A program made the position numbers and the translations under genes. Under the pieces are notes generated by a model. It did no database searches and was not told the origin of the DNA. It was given only the letters and a program-made list of their open reading frames with translations. From positions 52,127 to 116,126 of the forward strand of contig LNGK01000018.1 of assembly GCA_001510575.1 (NCBI GenBank): a DNA stretch of 64,000 bases, given 5' to 3'. The stretch comes from Knoxdaviesia capensis. Taxonomy: Eukaryota; Ascomycota; Sordariomycetes; Microascales; Gondwanamycetaceae. Positions 36,278 through 45,189 of this stretch are shown here, one piece after another. Each line of letters starts with the position of its first letter. Positions within the stretch are counted from its first letter, which is position 1.

Positions 36278-38776
36278 TTACTTAAGAAGATCGCTCGGCT
36301 TGGTGATAGTGTTGGCCTTGACCCAGCCCTTGACATCAGCACCCGAAGCAGCGATCGAGCCGAGAAGGCCGTGCTGGGTCTTGACGCCATTGATACGGTG
36401 AGTCGAGTTCAGGTTCTTAACAGCAACCATCTGGTAGCAAGTGGCACCACCCTGGCGAGAGACAATGGTCGAGTAGGCAAGGAAGTACTCCCAGATCTGA
36501 GTAGTCATGGAATGATTAGGTTAGCAAAAGAGAAACGAGAAAAGGGGGGAATTTGATGGAGAAAGAGAGAGAGAGAACTTACGCGGTACCAGCGCTTTCC
36601 GTACTTGGCCTCGACAAGCTCCTTGTTGCCAAGCCAGTTCCGGTACCAGCGCCACAGAGTGGCCGAGTAGTGCACACCAATGGTATCAACGCTCTTGACC
36701 TCAAATCCAGCAGACTCCAGCGAGCTGATGTAGAAGCCGAGAGGGGTCGAGGCGTCGGCACCCGGGAAGACGTATTTGTTCATGAAGATACCCCACTGGA
36801 GGTCCTCGTACTGCCAAGCGCGGCGAAGACCGGCGCACTGCAGGAACAGAACACCATCGTCATCAAGCATGTTGTAGACCTGGTTCAGGAAGCCGGTGAA
36901 GTGACGGATGCCGACGTGCTCGGCCATCTCAACGCAGGTAATCTTCTTGTAGCCACCCTCGGGAACCGGAATATCGCGGTAGTCCATGCATAGAATCTTG
37001 CTCTGCTCCTCGGGAATGCCAATCTTGCGGAGCGAGGCATTGCCCCAGGCAGTCTGGTTGCGGCCAAGGGTGACACCGGTAGCGTGAGCGCCAAAGTTCT
37101 GCGAAGCATAGCGAGCGAGAGTACCCCAACCGCAGCCAATGTCGAGGAGGGTCTCGCCCTTCTGGAGGTCGATCTTCTCGCAAATGACGGCCATCTTGTT
37201 GTCCTGAAGCTGCTCGAGAGTCTCCTCGACCTCGGTGTTGCTGATGATTCCGGAAGTGTACACCATGCGCGGGCCGAGGAACCAGCCGTAGAAGTCGTCA
37301 CCGCGGTCGTAGTGGTCGCGGACCTGCTCCTCATCCTGCGAGCGAGTGTGCATGATGGCCTCAGGAACAAGGCCGAGAAGCACGTGGCGGAACATGCCCA
37401 GGGTGAAGCGGTAGCTGGCCCAGTCATGGCGGTACTCCATCACCTCGAGGCAGTCGTGGTTGAACTCGACATCACCGTCAAAGAACATCTCCAGGAAGGT
37501 CTCCATGGGGATCTTGTTCTTGCCATGGTACTTGGCACGGTCGGCCTCCTTCTTGAAGGTGAGGTAGTATTCAATGGGGCGTCCGGGAAGCTTGACCTTT
37601 TCGTTCTTGCGAGGGCTGATGGACGAGAAAACCACATACCAGCCGCACAGCAGAGGAATTGTGGTGAAGAGAGCGAAGAAGAGTGCAGTCTTCAGGCCAC
37701 CGCCAACCTTCCAGGCCATATAGTAGGGGACCAGGGCCAAGACGGAGAGGAGTCCAATGAATGAGAAGGATTCGGTGCCAGCTCCATCGGCGGGGAGGGG
37801 AGCATTTGGAATAGTAGGGGACTATATGCGAGACAAGAAGAAGAAAAAAGTCAGGGCGGTGGTTAGATTGAGGGCACACAAGATGATAGATAGGTGAGGC
37901 ACGCCACGCCCACGCTGTACAGAATGTGCGTGATGTGACAGGGAAACAAACGCGGAAAACAGCTCAGTAGGGTTCTGGGGTTCAGATAAGGAACAAGCTC
38001 CCGATGGTACTGATAAGGGAACAATGGGGAAACTGCCGCCGAATGACAGGGCTTGGATAAGGGGCACAAAAACAAGAACCACACACCAGGTCAGGGTTCC
38101 AAGTAGCCCGTCAAGTACCTCCAATTGGCTGAAGAGTTGGCCACAGCACAAGATTGGCCAGACCTCTCGAAATGTGGGGGGAGGNNNNNNNNNNNNGGGG
38201 GGGGGGGGGGGGGGGGGGGGGATTAGGAGATTAGGGAGCAGACTCAATTGGGCTGGCTGGGGGCCAGAAGACCAGCGAAGCAACCACACCTCGCAGGAGA
38301 GGAAAAAAAAAAAAGATGCGGTGAGGCCAAACGGTGTGTGTGAGTGTGTGTGTGAGTGTGTGATTGGTATCGCAAGCTCTCAGAAAGGATCTGGCTGTGT
38401 TTCCATTCCAACTCACCGAGTGATGGTGATAGTTGGAACTTCGCACAGCCAATTCATTTCTTGGTGGATTTTTCAGCAGCTTCTTTGTTCTCACGCCGTC
38501 ATATTCCCCCCTCCAAGGCTCACTATCGAGCCACCCCACCTTGGAGTTTGTCATCGGCTCAGGGGCTCAAGCTTTGAAGCCAGCTGTCTCTCTCCCTCTC
38601 TCTCTCTCCAGATTGGCCATTGGGGAACAGAACTGAACATCTTCATGGAAACATCACCACAGCTTGCTTACCTTGGTCAGCGGAACGCCCACATCCTCGC
38701 CCTTTTCAATTGTGGGCTTGCTGGGAGGAGGAGTGGGAATGAATGTGAAGTCTAAAGACTTCGGATCGAGAGACAT
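36278..38776 (-). CDS. Sphingolipid C9-methyltransferase, 520 aa
   Basis: Transfers a methyl group from S-adenosylmethionine to C9 of the sphingoid base of fungal glucosylceramides; an ER or membrane-associated enzyme related to bacterial cyclopropane fatty-acid synthases. Three minus-strand exons: 38776-38672, 37821-36583 and 36496-36278; 1563 nt, frame exact. Introns are 850 nt (with a 12-N gap and a poly-G run) and 86 nt. The N-terminus is MSLDPKSLDFTFIPTPPPSK. Two hydrophobic spans at about residues 55-100 should anchor the protein. The SAM-binding motif LLDIGCGWGTLARYA lies near residues 260-274. CFA-synthase features follow: QVRDHYDRGDDFYGWFLGPR, TLGRNQTAWGN and CVEMAEHVG. The length matches fungal C9-methyltransferases (about 500-520 aa). 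Many ascomycetes carry two paralogues; which this one is cannot be decided here. Confidence 0.93.
38185..38221. other. 12-N assembly gap followed by a 25-base poly-G run
   Basis: N at 38185-38196, then uninterrupted G at 38197-38221, with GGGGGGAGG before the gap. It lies in intron 1 of the methyltransferase gene. The coding strand therefore carries a long C-tract. The true length is uncertain. Confidence 0.98.
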
Positions 38777-40531
38777 GATGAAGAACAGCCGCTAGATAGC
38801 GGGACGGAGAGCTTGATTGTGTCTATATTTAGAGAGATAGAGGATGAGTACTGCGAAGCGATGAGGAGATCAGAGATATAGAGTGGAGGAGGGAAGAAGA
38901 TGCAAGAGGAGTGAAGAAGAGAGGAAGACGGGAGAGAAAGATGGAGATGAAGATAACGAGGTCTGGGTTGGGGAGGCCCGGGCCTTATTAAGAAATCAGG
39001 AGATGGGAAGGAACGAGATCAGCTTAAGAGAGACACATATGCACATACCGGGGGGGAGAGGTAATCTGGAGTAAACCGGAGAAAAGAAGAAACGAGGAAG
39101 GAAGAGGAAAAGGGGAGAGAGGAATGAAGAAGGAACGAAGAGAGGAAAAGGAAAGAACAGGTCAGGATCAGCAGCGGCTTGGTTTTTTTGGCCCTTCCAC
39201 ACAATTGAAAATTGGAACAAGGAAGGAGATGGACAGACCACACTAGCTTATCCTCTTTCAGGGGGAAGGGACGAACGGCCTGAGAAGGGGGCAAAAGGGA
39301 AGGAAACACAATACAGGTACCAGGAACAAGGCACGGAAGGTGCTGCTTCAAGTTCAGTATACCGTTTAACTGCATACGGGTACTGACATAGACCACTTCG
39401 CAGGCCCTGCAAGCACTATAATGCTCGGTACTTGTAGCAAGTCGCCCGTTCTGGCTGTGCTGGGCTGTCCCATTCCTGGCTCCAACCCCCTGACCAACCC
39501 CCCCGATTAGGCACCAGAATTACCAAATTCGCCTGGGAAGCATTGCCAAGTTTACGGTGCAAGTATCGGTTAGCGCTGTCAATTTTGTTTGCACACACAC
39601 TTACACAAAGACAACAGTACAATCAGTTTCAGCGGAAGCAGGCCATGCAATCCATTTCATCTCACGTGCAGTGGTTCCAAGGACCACAATCTAAGACCAT
39701 GTCATGCCACCCGATATCAGTTCAACAGGGGCAGCTTCCGTCCTTTGTTCCTTCCCTTCTTTTCTCTCGTCCTGAAGCGCGGAAGGTGCAAACGTGAACA
39801 TGAGAATCTGGGAAGGAGCAATCAAGCCCGACGGCCGGCGATTCTTCGGGTTACGTACGGCCCACCCACAAAAGTTTGGGGCCAAAAGTTCGATGGAGCT
39901 GTTCAAAATTACTCCATTGGCTGGTTGTTCGGAGAATGTTCACGTTTTTCTTTATTTTCATGTTAGCGGTTCCTTCTGCGAAGTCTCGAACATGTGCGGG
40001 AAAAAAAAAAAAGGCCAAACTCAAAACAAGGAAGCCACCGCCGCCGCCAGACGATGGATCCCGGGCGGATGTGGGTCTTAGGGTTTACTAGGGTTGTTAC
40101 GTTAGGGTTAAACTGGAAACATCACCAGCTTCACACAGATTCGATAGACATAAATAGAGAGGTAAGGTTCAGAGTCCGGAATCACTAACATCACATCGTT
40201 CACAGAAGCTTCCCTGAAAGGGATAACTCGTTTGTTTATCCTAAGACTAATGCGATCAAAGCTTCGAACCCCCAAAGTTGAGCGGGACGAGCGGGCTCTA
40301 TATGGACTCGTAAAGATGTCTCGTCCGGAGTCCGCGGGATTTTGCAGTTTCCACCCCGTGTCTTGGCTTTCCGGCTCCAACCTTCCCCTCCCCCTGATAC
40401 CACTAACACCCACCAAAGCTGTGTCTCGCCTGGCTTCAGCCCGCTGCAGGAATCGATTATGCTGCAGGAAGATCGTCAGTCGCGCCGTCCGCGGAAATTC
40501 TGGTGCCTCCAATCACGGCTGGGGTTGGTGA
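38777..40531. other. Intergenic region, methyltransferase 5' flank
   Basis: The plus strand is purine-rich at 38777-39170 (minus-strand pyrimidine leader). No gene seen in the rest. Three telobox-like sites cluster at 40078-40112. Confidence 0.5.
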
Positions 40532-41406
40532 TCAGTGACGTGACGTACCTGGTCCGGCAACCGACGTGGTGACGGGGCCGTCCTCGATATACACTCCCGA
40601 GAAGTAGTAGTCTTCGACGGTGTTGGGGTATCCGCTGCGGGGAAGCTCCAGCACGCCCAGGTGCCAGTCGGCGCCGTTGGAGGATGTCGACGCCGACACC
40701 GGCGCCACCACCTGCGTGAGGGTCTCGTTGCCCTCGGAGTGCCAGAAGCCGACGGTGTTCGCGCCGAAGTCCTAGTGAGCGGGGGTTTGGGACTTAGGTT
40801 AGTATCACGCACAGACCGAACAGCCAGTTTCCTCGGCAAAGCATCGCCAGCACTCACAATCTCGTACGCAACGTTGTGCCAGACATCCGGCTCCCACAGC
40901 GACGTCCACAGGCTGCGCTGCTGCACCATGAACTGCAGGTTGGGGTTCTCGGTGCCCTGCTCGCCCGACACCCAGCCGTACTTGAGCTCGGTGAAGTGCG
41001 ACTCGAAGAAGCAGATCTGGTGCTCCTTGTTGACACTCGGCGCGTTCTGGGCCTTGCGCATGATGCTGAAGTGGTACGCCACCTTGCCGCGCGCAATGCC
41101 CGCCGTGGTCTGCGGGATCAGCTCCGTGCGCCGCATCGTCTGGCCGTTCCAGTACGCCGTCGAGTCCAGCGTGATCTTGGCGCCCTGCCGCGACGCGCTG
41201 TCGCCCGGGTTCTTGTACTCCGGCGACAGGTTCACGTACGACTCGACCGCCCCCGACCCGTGGATGTAGTACTGGTACGGGCCCACCTGGCTCGACCACG
41301 ACCACCGGTTCAGGTCGGTCGCGCTGGTGAAGTCGTTGAAGCGCCCGTCCCAGAGCACCGCGGCCGCCGCTGGCGAGGCCAGGTAGAAGAGGCTTGCTGT
41401 CCGCAT
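40532..41406 (-). CDS. Secreted glycoside hydrolase family 131 beta-glucanase, 262 aa
   Basis: The GH131 family acts on beta-1,3/1,4/1,6-glucans outside the cell. Two minus-strand exons: 41406-40858 and 40771-40532, with an 86-nt intron (GTGAGT...CACTAG); 789 nt, frame exact. An N-terminal signal peptide MRTASLFYLASPAAAA precedes LWDGRFNDFTSATDLNRWSW, a GH131 start pattern. Further motifs are PYQYYIHGS, NPGDSASRQGAKITLDSTAY, QTMRRTELIPQT and KEHQICFFESHFTELKYG, then DFGANTVGFWHSEGNETLTQ, followed by SGYPNTVEDYYFSGVYIEDG near the end. No CBM1 is seen. The last codons read through a possible donor (GGTACGT at the VAGPGT codons), so a further C-terminal exon cannot be excluded. Downstream of a sugar transporter on the same strand, it suggests a plant or fungal glucan-use role. 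Confidence 0.86.
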
Positions 41407-41603
41407 GGTTGGGATGTTACTGGCTGAAGGTGGCTGGTGGAGGGAGATGCCGACTGAGAGAGGAGAACAACAACACGCCAAAGTCTGGGAGGTTGAGAGA
41501 TGAGAGACAGAAGGGTGAGCGAGAGAGAAAGGCAAGAGAGAGTACTAACCCGCGGGAAATATCACGGAATCCCGCCAAACTATATATGCACTTCTCACCT
41601 CGC

Positions 41604-41622
41604 CTATATAAACCCCCCCCAC
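41604..41622 (-). promoter_or_regulatory. TATA box and adjacent CreA-like site upstream of the GH131 gene
   Basis: On the minus strand the sequence reads GTGGGG (41622-41617, matching the CreA consensus SYGGRG) just before TTTATATAG (41612-41604), about 200 bp upstream of the ATG. CreA mediates glucose repression in Aspergillus. Binding is inferred from consensus only. Confidence 0.45.
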
Positions 41623-42634
41623 CTCACCCTTCCGCTTCCATCACGAGAGAACCCATGAGAATGTGCTGCTCTCACCCAAACGCGGCGCAGATAGTGCATA
41701 GTGCAGGGACGGATTATGGTCATCCGCAGGACCAGGTATTTCCGGGGATTGTAGTGGGGAATGGAGCTGTGTTCCGTGGTGGCTTGGGGTAGTCTCTGTC
41801 AGTAATACACCCGGTCCCAGTACTGGTGCCATCCTGGTCTCTTCTAGTAAGCCATGGTTCATCTGTTGACATCTCGACTTCACTCACCTCGCAGGCAACA
41901 CCGTCCGTCATTCATGTCTTTGAGAGGGGAAAACACCAGAAACAGCCAGCCGAATCCAACACAAAACGGCTATTATCCTCCCCATCGCCACCGATATTGA
42001 TTGCGCCGCTCCCTGATTTAGCCGGTCTCCGCGTCTCAGCAGCTCGATTCTCTCTCCTCCGATATTACCAGCACAGCTTTTCTTTCTTTCTTTCTTCCAC
42101 CCCCTGCGTTCCGAGTCGACCCTCGTCAATATCCCGCAGCACAAATACAGTACATGCGGCTATAGCACGCTTCATATAGCACGCTGAGAGGGAACCTGCA
42201 CTCCAGAACACAAAGCAGCCACCCTTTCTCTCTTCCGGGTTTGGATCTGCTTTCTCCACGACCATGAACATATGGGTGAACTGCAGACAACAGTTCGGCG
42301 AAGGCTCAATGCATGGATGAAAAGAACAAGTTCGCATATTCTAGAATAAACAAAAATAAAATAAAAAGGAAACCAGTCAAAACGCCTCCAACCGGAAAAG
42401 ACCACCGCCCACCAGTGAAAGAACATGTGTACATGAAGAGTAAGTATCGTAACAAGATAGAAAACGAGATAGAAAAGCAGCTGTCATCCGAGCCACTCAT
42501 AAGATAGCACACAAATGAAACCCGAGCATGAAGAAAACGAGGGTAAAGCCTCAAGATCAACACGAGTAAGGAAATGAAGATGTAGAAAACACCGTAAGAC
42601 AAGGAACCCCAAAGGCAAAGCAATGCAGAGGGGA
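41623..42634. other. Intergenic region, GH131 promoter and transporter 3' flank
   Basis: No gene seen. It contains a CTTT-rich tract near 42075-42105 and the candidate XlnR site described separately. Confidence 0.5.
42017..42023 (-). promoter_or_regulatory. XlnR-type site GGCTAAA upstream of the GH131 gene
   Basis: The minus strand reads GGCTAAA, the published XlnR/Xyr1 core, about 610 bp before the GH131 start. One 7-mer occurrence can arise by chance. Confidence 0.3.
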
Positions 42635-44587
42635 TCACGAGCGCCCCTCGCCACCCAACAACGCCGCGCGATCGGCGCCGTCTCCGTTCTCCACGGCGCC
42701 GGCCGACGTCGCAGCCGTCTTCGCCGGGCCGGCATCACCGACGTGATCGCTGATGCCGCGCACAAAGAACGACGCCACAAACACCGCGGCGCCCGCCAGC
42801 GCAAACACAATCGACATGCTAAAGTCGCCGGGGGTCCCGCGCGGCTTCTGCCAGATGCGGAAGATGATGCTGGACCCGACGGTGGCGATGATCTGCGGCG
42901 CCGCGATCGCCATGTTGTGGATGCCGAGGATGACTCCGGCCTCGTCGCGCTCCTCCTCCTCCTCCTCTTCCTCGGGCTCGTCGCGGCGGTGGTGGTGGTT
43001 TTGGCGGTGGCGGCGGCGGCGCGCGCGGATGAGCGCGTCGCGGTGGCTGATCTCCCCGCTGATGATGGCCCACGGCGCCCACAGCGACAGCGCCCACGTG
43101 AAGCCGATGATGCCGATCAGCGTCGACGCGACCACCACCGACCGCACGAACAGCGTGCAGAACATGGCCGCCGCGAACACCAGCATCGAGATCAGCCACG
43201 CGCGCTTCAGCGTGAACCCGCGGATATGCAGCCGCTCCAGCCAGGGCCGCTTGGCGGGGTCGGCCGGCGGCCTCCCGGGCTCGGCGGCGGTGTTCTGCGT
43301 GTCGTAGGTCGGCGCGATGAAGAACGGCAGGAACACGTTGGTCAGCAGTGACACCACCGAGTTGATGAACAGCGCGAGGGTGCCGACGCGCGTGGCCTCC
43401 TCGTACAGGTCGTCAATCTCGCCGGGCGAGAGGTTGGGGTTCGCGCGCAGGAACGGCTGCACGTACAGGTCGCCGATGAACGAGGATGTGTAGAACAGGA
43501 AGGGGAAGAAGCCGATCCATGCGAAGAACTGCACGATGCACACGCGCTTGATCTGGGGCGGGAGACGGCGGATAGAGGTGAGAATCTGCATGAAGAAGCC
43601 GATGACACCCGGGACGTTCTTCTTCTTGGGCACGGCTCCGTGGCGATGGGCGCGGTCGGCGAGGTTGGGGTCCTGTTCCTTGATGGTCAGGCAGCTGAGA
43701 ATCACCGTGGCCGACAGCGCAATACCAGCAATCGCACAGAGATCCTTGAACTGGGTGTCACCCAAGTACCACATGACCGCCGGCAGGTTCGCGTATCCGG
43801 CCATGTAGCCGATAATGTTGCCAATACCGACAATCCGGCTCGCCATCGCATTGGCCGCCTCCTGCTGGTGCGACGGCGCACAGTCCACAATAAACGCACG
43901 AATGGCCGCCTGCACAGTATTGATGGAAAAGTCGAGGATGTACACGCCCAGCACCGCCGCCACAATCACCGTGGTCTTGACGCCGGCCGACTGCGGATCG
44001 GCGCCGAACAGCGCCAGCGCGCCGCCGACAATCTCGCGCGTCCACGCCAGAAACAGCAGCGACACCACGGTGGCCGCGGTGCCGCCCAGCATGAACGGCT
44101 TGCGCTTGCCCCACGACACACGGCAGTTATCGCTGAGCATGCCGACGTACGGCTGCACCAGCGTGCCGGTCAGCGGGCCGGCAATCCACACGAGCGACAT
44201 CAGCGACTTGCTCAGCCCCAGCGACATCAGGTACGGCGAGCCGTTCGACAGCTCGACCGACCACGCAATCTGCAGGCCTCCGATGCTGATCGTCAGCAGG
44301 ATCAGATACCACACGCTCTTCGTCTCGTGCAGGTGGTCGTCGGCGTCGTGGTTGTAGATCGCCGCGGATGGCACCGAGCCGTTGGTCAGCGACCGCCCGA
44401 GCAGGCCGCGCGTCGCGCTGGAGTTGGTCGAGACCTCGTCGTCGTCGTCGTATTCCGAGCCGGCCGGCGACAGCAGCGGCGACACTTCGGTGGTCGGGTC
44501 GGGCGCCGCGGGCTTGGAGCCGCGGCCGTCCCCGTTGGCGGGTCGTGTGTGGGAGTCCATGGCGATAGATTCAACTGACGATTCCAT
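42635..44587 (-). CDS. Sucrose/alpha-glucoside:H+ symporter of the GPH (Sut1-like) family, 650 aa
   Basis: A plasma-membrane importer of the glycoside-pentoside-hexuronide superfamily, like fission-yeast Sut1 and plant SUC proteins. A single exon on the minus strand. Twelve hydrophobic segments are visible from about residue 92. The first transmembrane region carries LQIAWSVELSNGSPYLMSLG, typical of the SUC family, and the TM2-3 loop has VQPYVGMLSDNCRVSWGKRK. A further motif is DFSINTVQAAIRAFIVDCAP. The N-terminus (1-90) is cytosolic, acidic and Ser-rich. A second in-frame ATG at 44560 has a better context (GCCATGG) and would give 641 aa. The loop before the last two helices carries an unusual Arg/His then poly-Glu insert (about 521-550). 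Its promoter is only 241 bp before retrotransposon 1. Confidence 0.9.
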   Translation of the reverse strand: MESSVESIAMDSHTRPANGDGRGSKPAAPDPTTEVSPLLSPAGSEYDDDDEVSTNSSATRGLLGRSLTNGSVPSAAIYNHDADDHLHETKSVWYLILLTISIGGLQIAWSVELSNGSPYLMSLGLSKSLMSLVWIAGPLTGTLVQPYVGMLSDNCRVSWGKRKPFMLGGTAATVVSLLFLAWTREIVGGALALFGADPQSAGVKTTVIVAAVLGVYILDFSINTVQAAIRAFIVDCAPSHQQEAANAMASRIVGIGNIIGYMAGYANLPAVMWYLGDTQFKDLCAIAGIALSATVILSCLTIKEQDPNLADRAHRHGAVPKKKNVPGVIGFFMQILTSIRRLPPQIKRVCIVQFFAWIGFFPFLFYTSSFIGDLYVQPFLRANPNLSPGEIDDLYEEATRVGTLALFINSVVSLLTNVFLPFFIAPTYDTQNTAAEPGRPPADPAKRPWLERLHIRGFTLKRAWLISMLVFAAAMFCTLFVRSVVVASTLIGIIGFTWALSLWAPWAIISGEISHRDALIRARRRRHRQNHHHRRDEPEEEEEEEERDEAGVILGIHNMAIAAPQIIATVGSSIIFRIWQKPRGTPGDFSMSIVFALAGAAVFVASFFVRGISDHVGDAGPAKTAATSAGAVENGDGADRAALLGGEGRS

Positions 44588-44828
44588 CCCCCGGCGAAGA
44601 TGGCTTCATATATAGGAGGCTTGTTGCGGGATTCTCAAAGACCGGAAATATATATCAGAATGTCGATTCAGCAGATGTGCTTCCGGATGTCCTTGACGAG
44701 TTGTTGGGCCGTTGGGTGGATGTAGTTGGCAGAAGATCGGCCAGCCCAGCACAGCCGCGAATATGCGGTTCAGTTTCACGGTACAAGCTGAAACTAGGGT
44801 ATAACCCGGGCAATGTTCCACGTGATGC
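44588..44828. promoter_or_regulatory. Remaining transporter promoter truncated by retrotransposon 1
   Basis: The 241 bp between the transporter ATG and the 5' LTR of element 1, ending with the target-site duplicate GATGC (44824-44828). Before insertion this was continuous with the sequence after 50353. Confidence 0.7.
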
Positions 44829-45029
44829 TGTAAATAGGAAGGACGGAAATGCGTGGATCACGTGACCGGTAGGCTGAAGCCTGGTTCTGGCTAGCCTATA
44901 AATGTTGGACTTCTGTCCATTTCTAGTCTAGCCAATTTTCTTCCTCTTACATCTAACTTTTTATGCAGATGTTCAATTATCAAGTTCATTTCCATCAACT
45001 TATCCATTTTCCTCATCAGTCAGCCAACA
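44829..45029 (+). repeat. 5' LTR of element 1 (201 bp)
   Basis: Begins TGTAAATAGGAAGGACGG and ends GTCAGCCAACA. It contains ATCACGTGAC at 44857-44866 and a TATA box TATAAAT at 44897-44903, giving a compact promoter. Almost free of RIP. Confidence 0.97.
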
Positions 45030-45041
45030 GATTATGAGACC
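45030..45041 (+). other. Primer-binding site matching elongator tRNA-Met anticodon arm
   Basis: GATTATGAGACC directly follows the LTR. Its reverse complement GGTCTCATAATC matches the anticodon-arm sequence GTCTCATAATC of elongator tRNA-Met (CAU anticodon) of yeast and human, recalled from memory. This implies priming from an internally cleaved half-tRNA rather than a tRNA 3' end. Confidence 0.65.
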
Positions 45042-45189
45042 AATCTCTCTCTAAACCAGACAGTTGATTTGTCTTTTGTTTCCTTTTGTTCTAAACAATT
45101 TTTTTTTCTTCCTCTTCTTCTTCCTGTTTTTCCACAAGCCAACAATTGGCCTGTGAAGCCGTTGGTGTTGCAAGGATTGCAAACCAATG

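Noticed and set aside
40255..40285. CTTCGAACCCCC, a B-box-like sequence
   Set aside because: No matching A box or cloverleaf around it.
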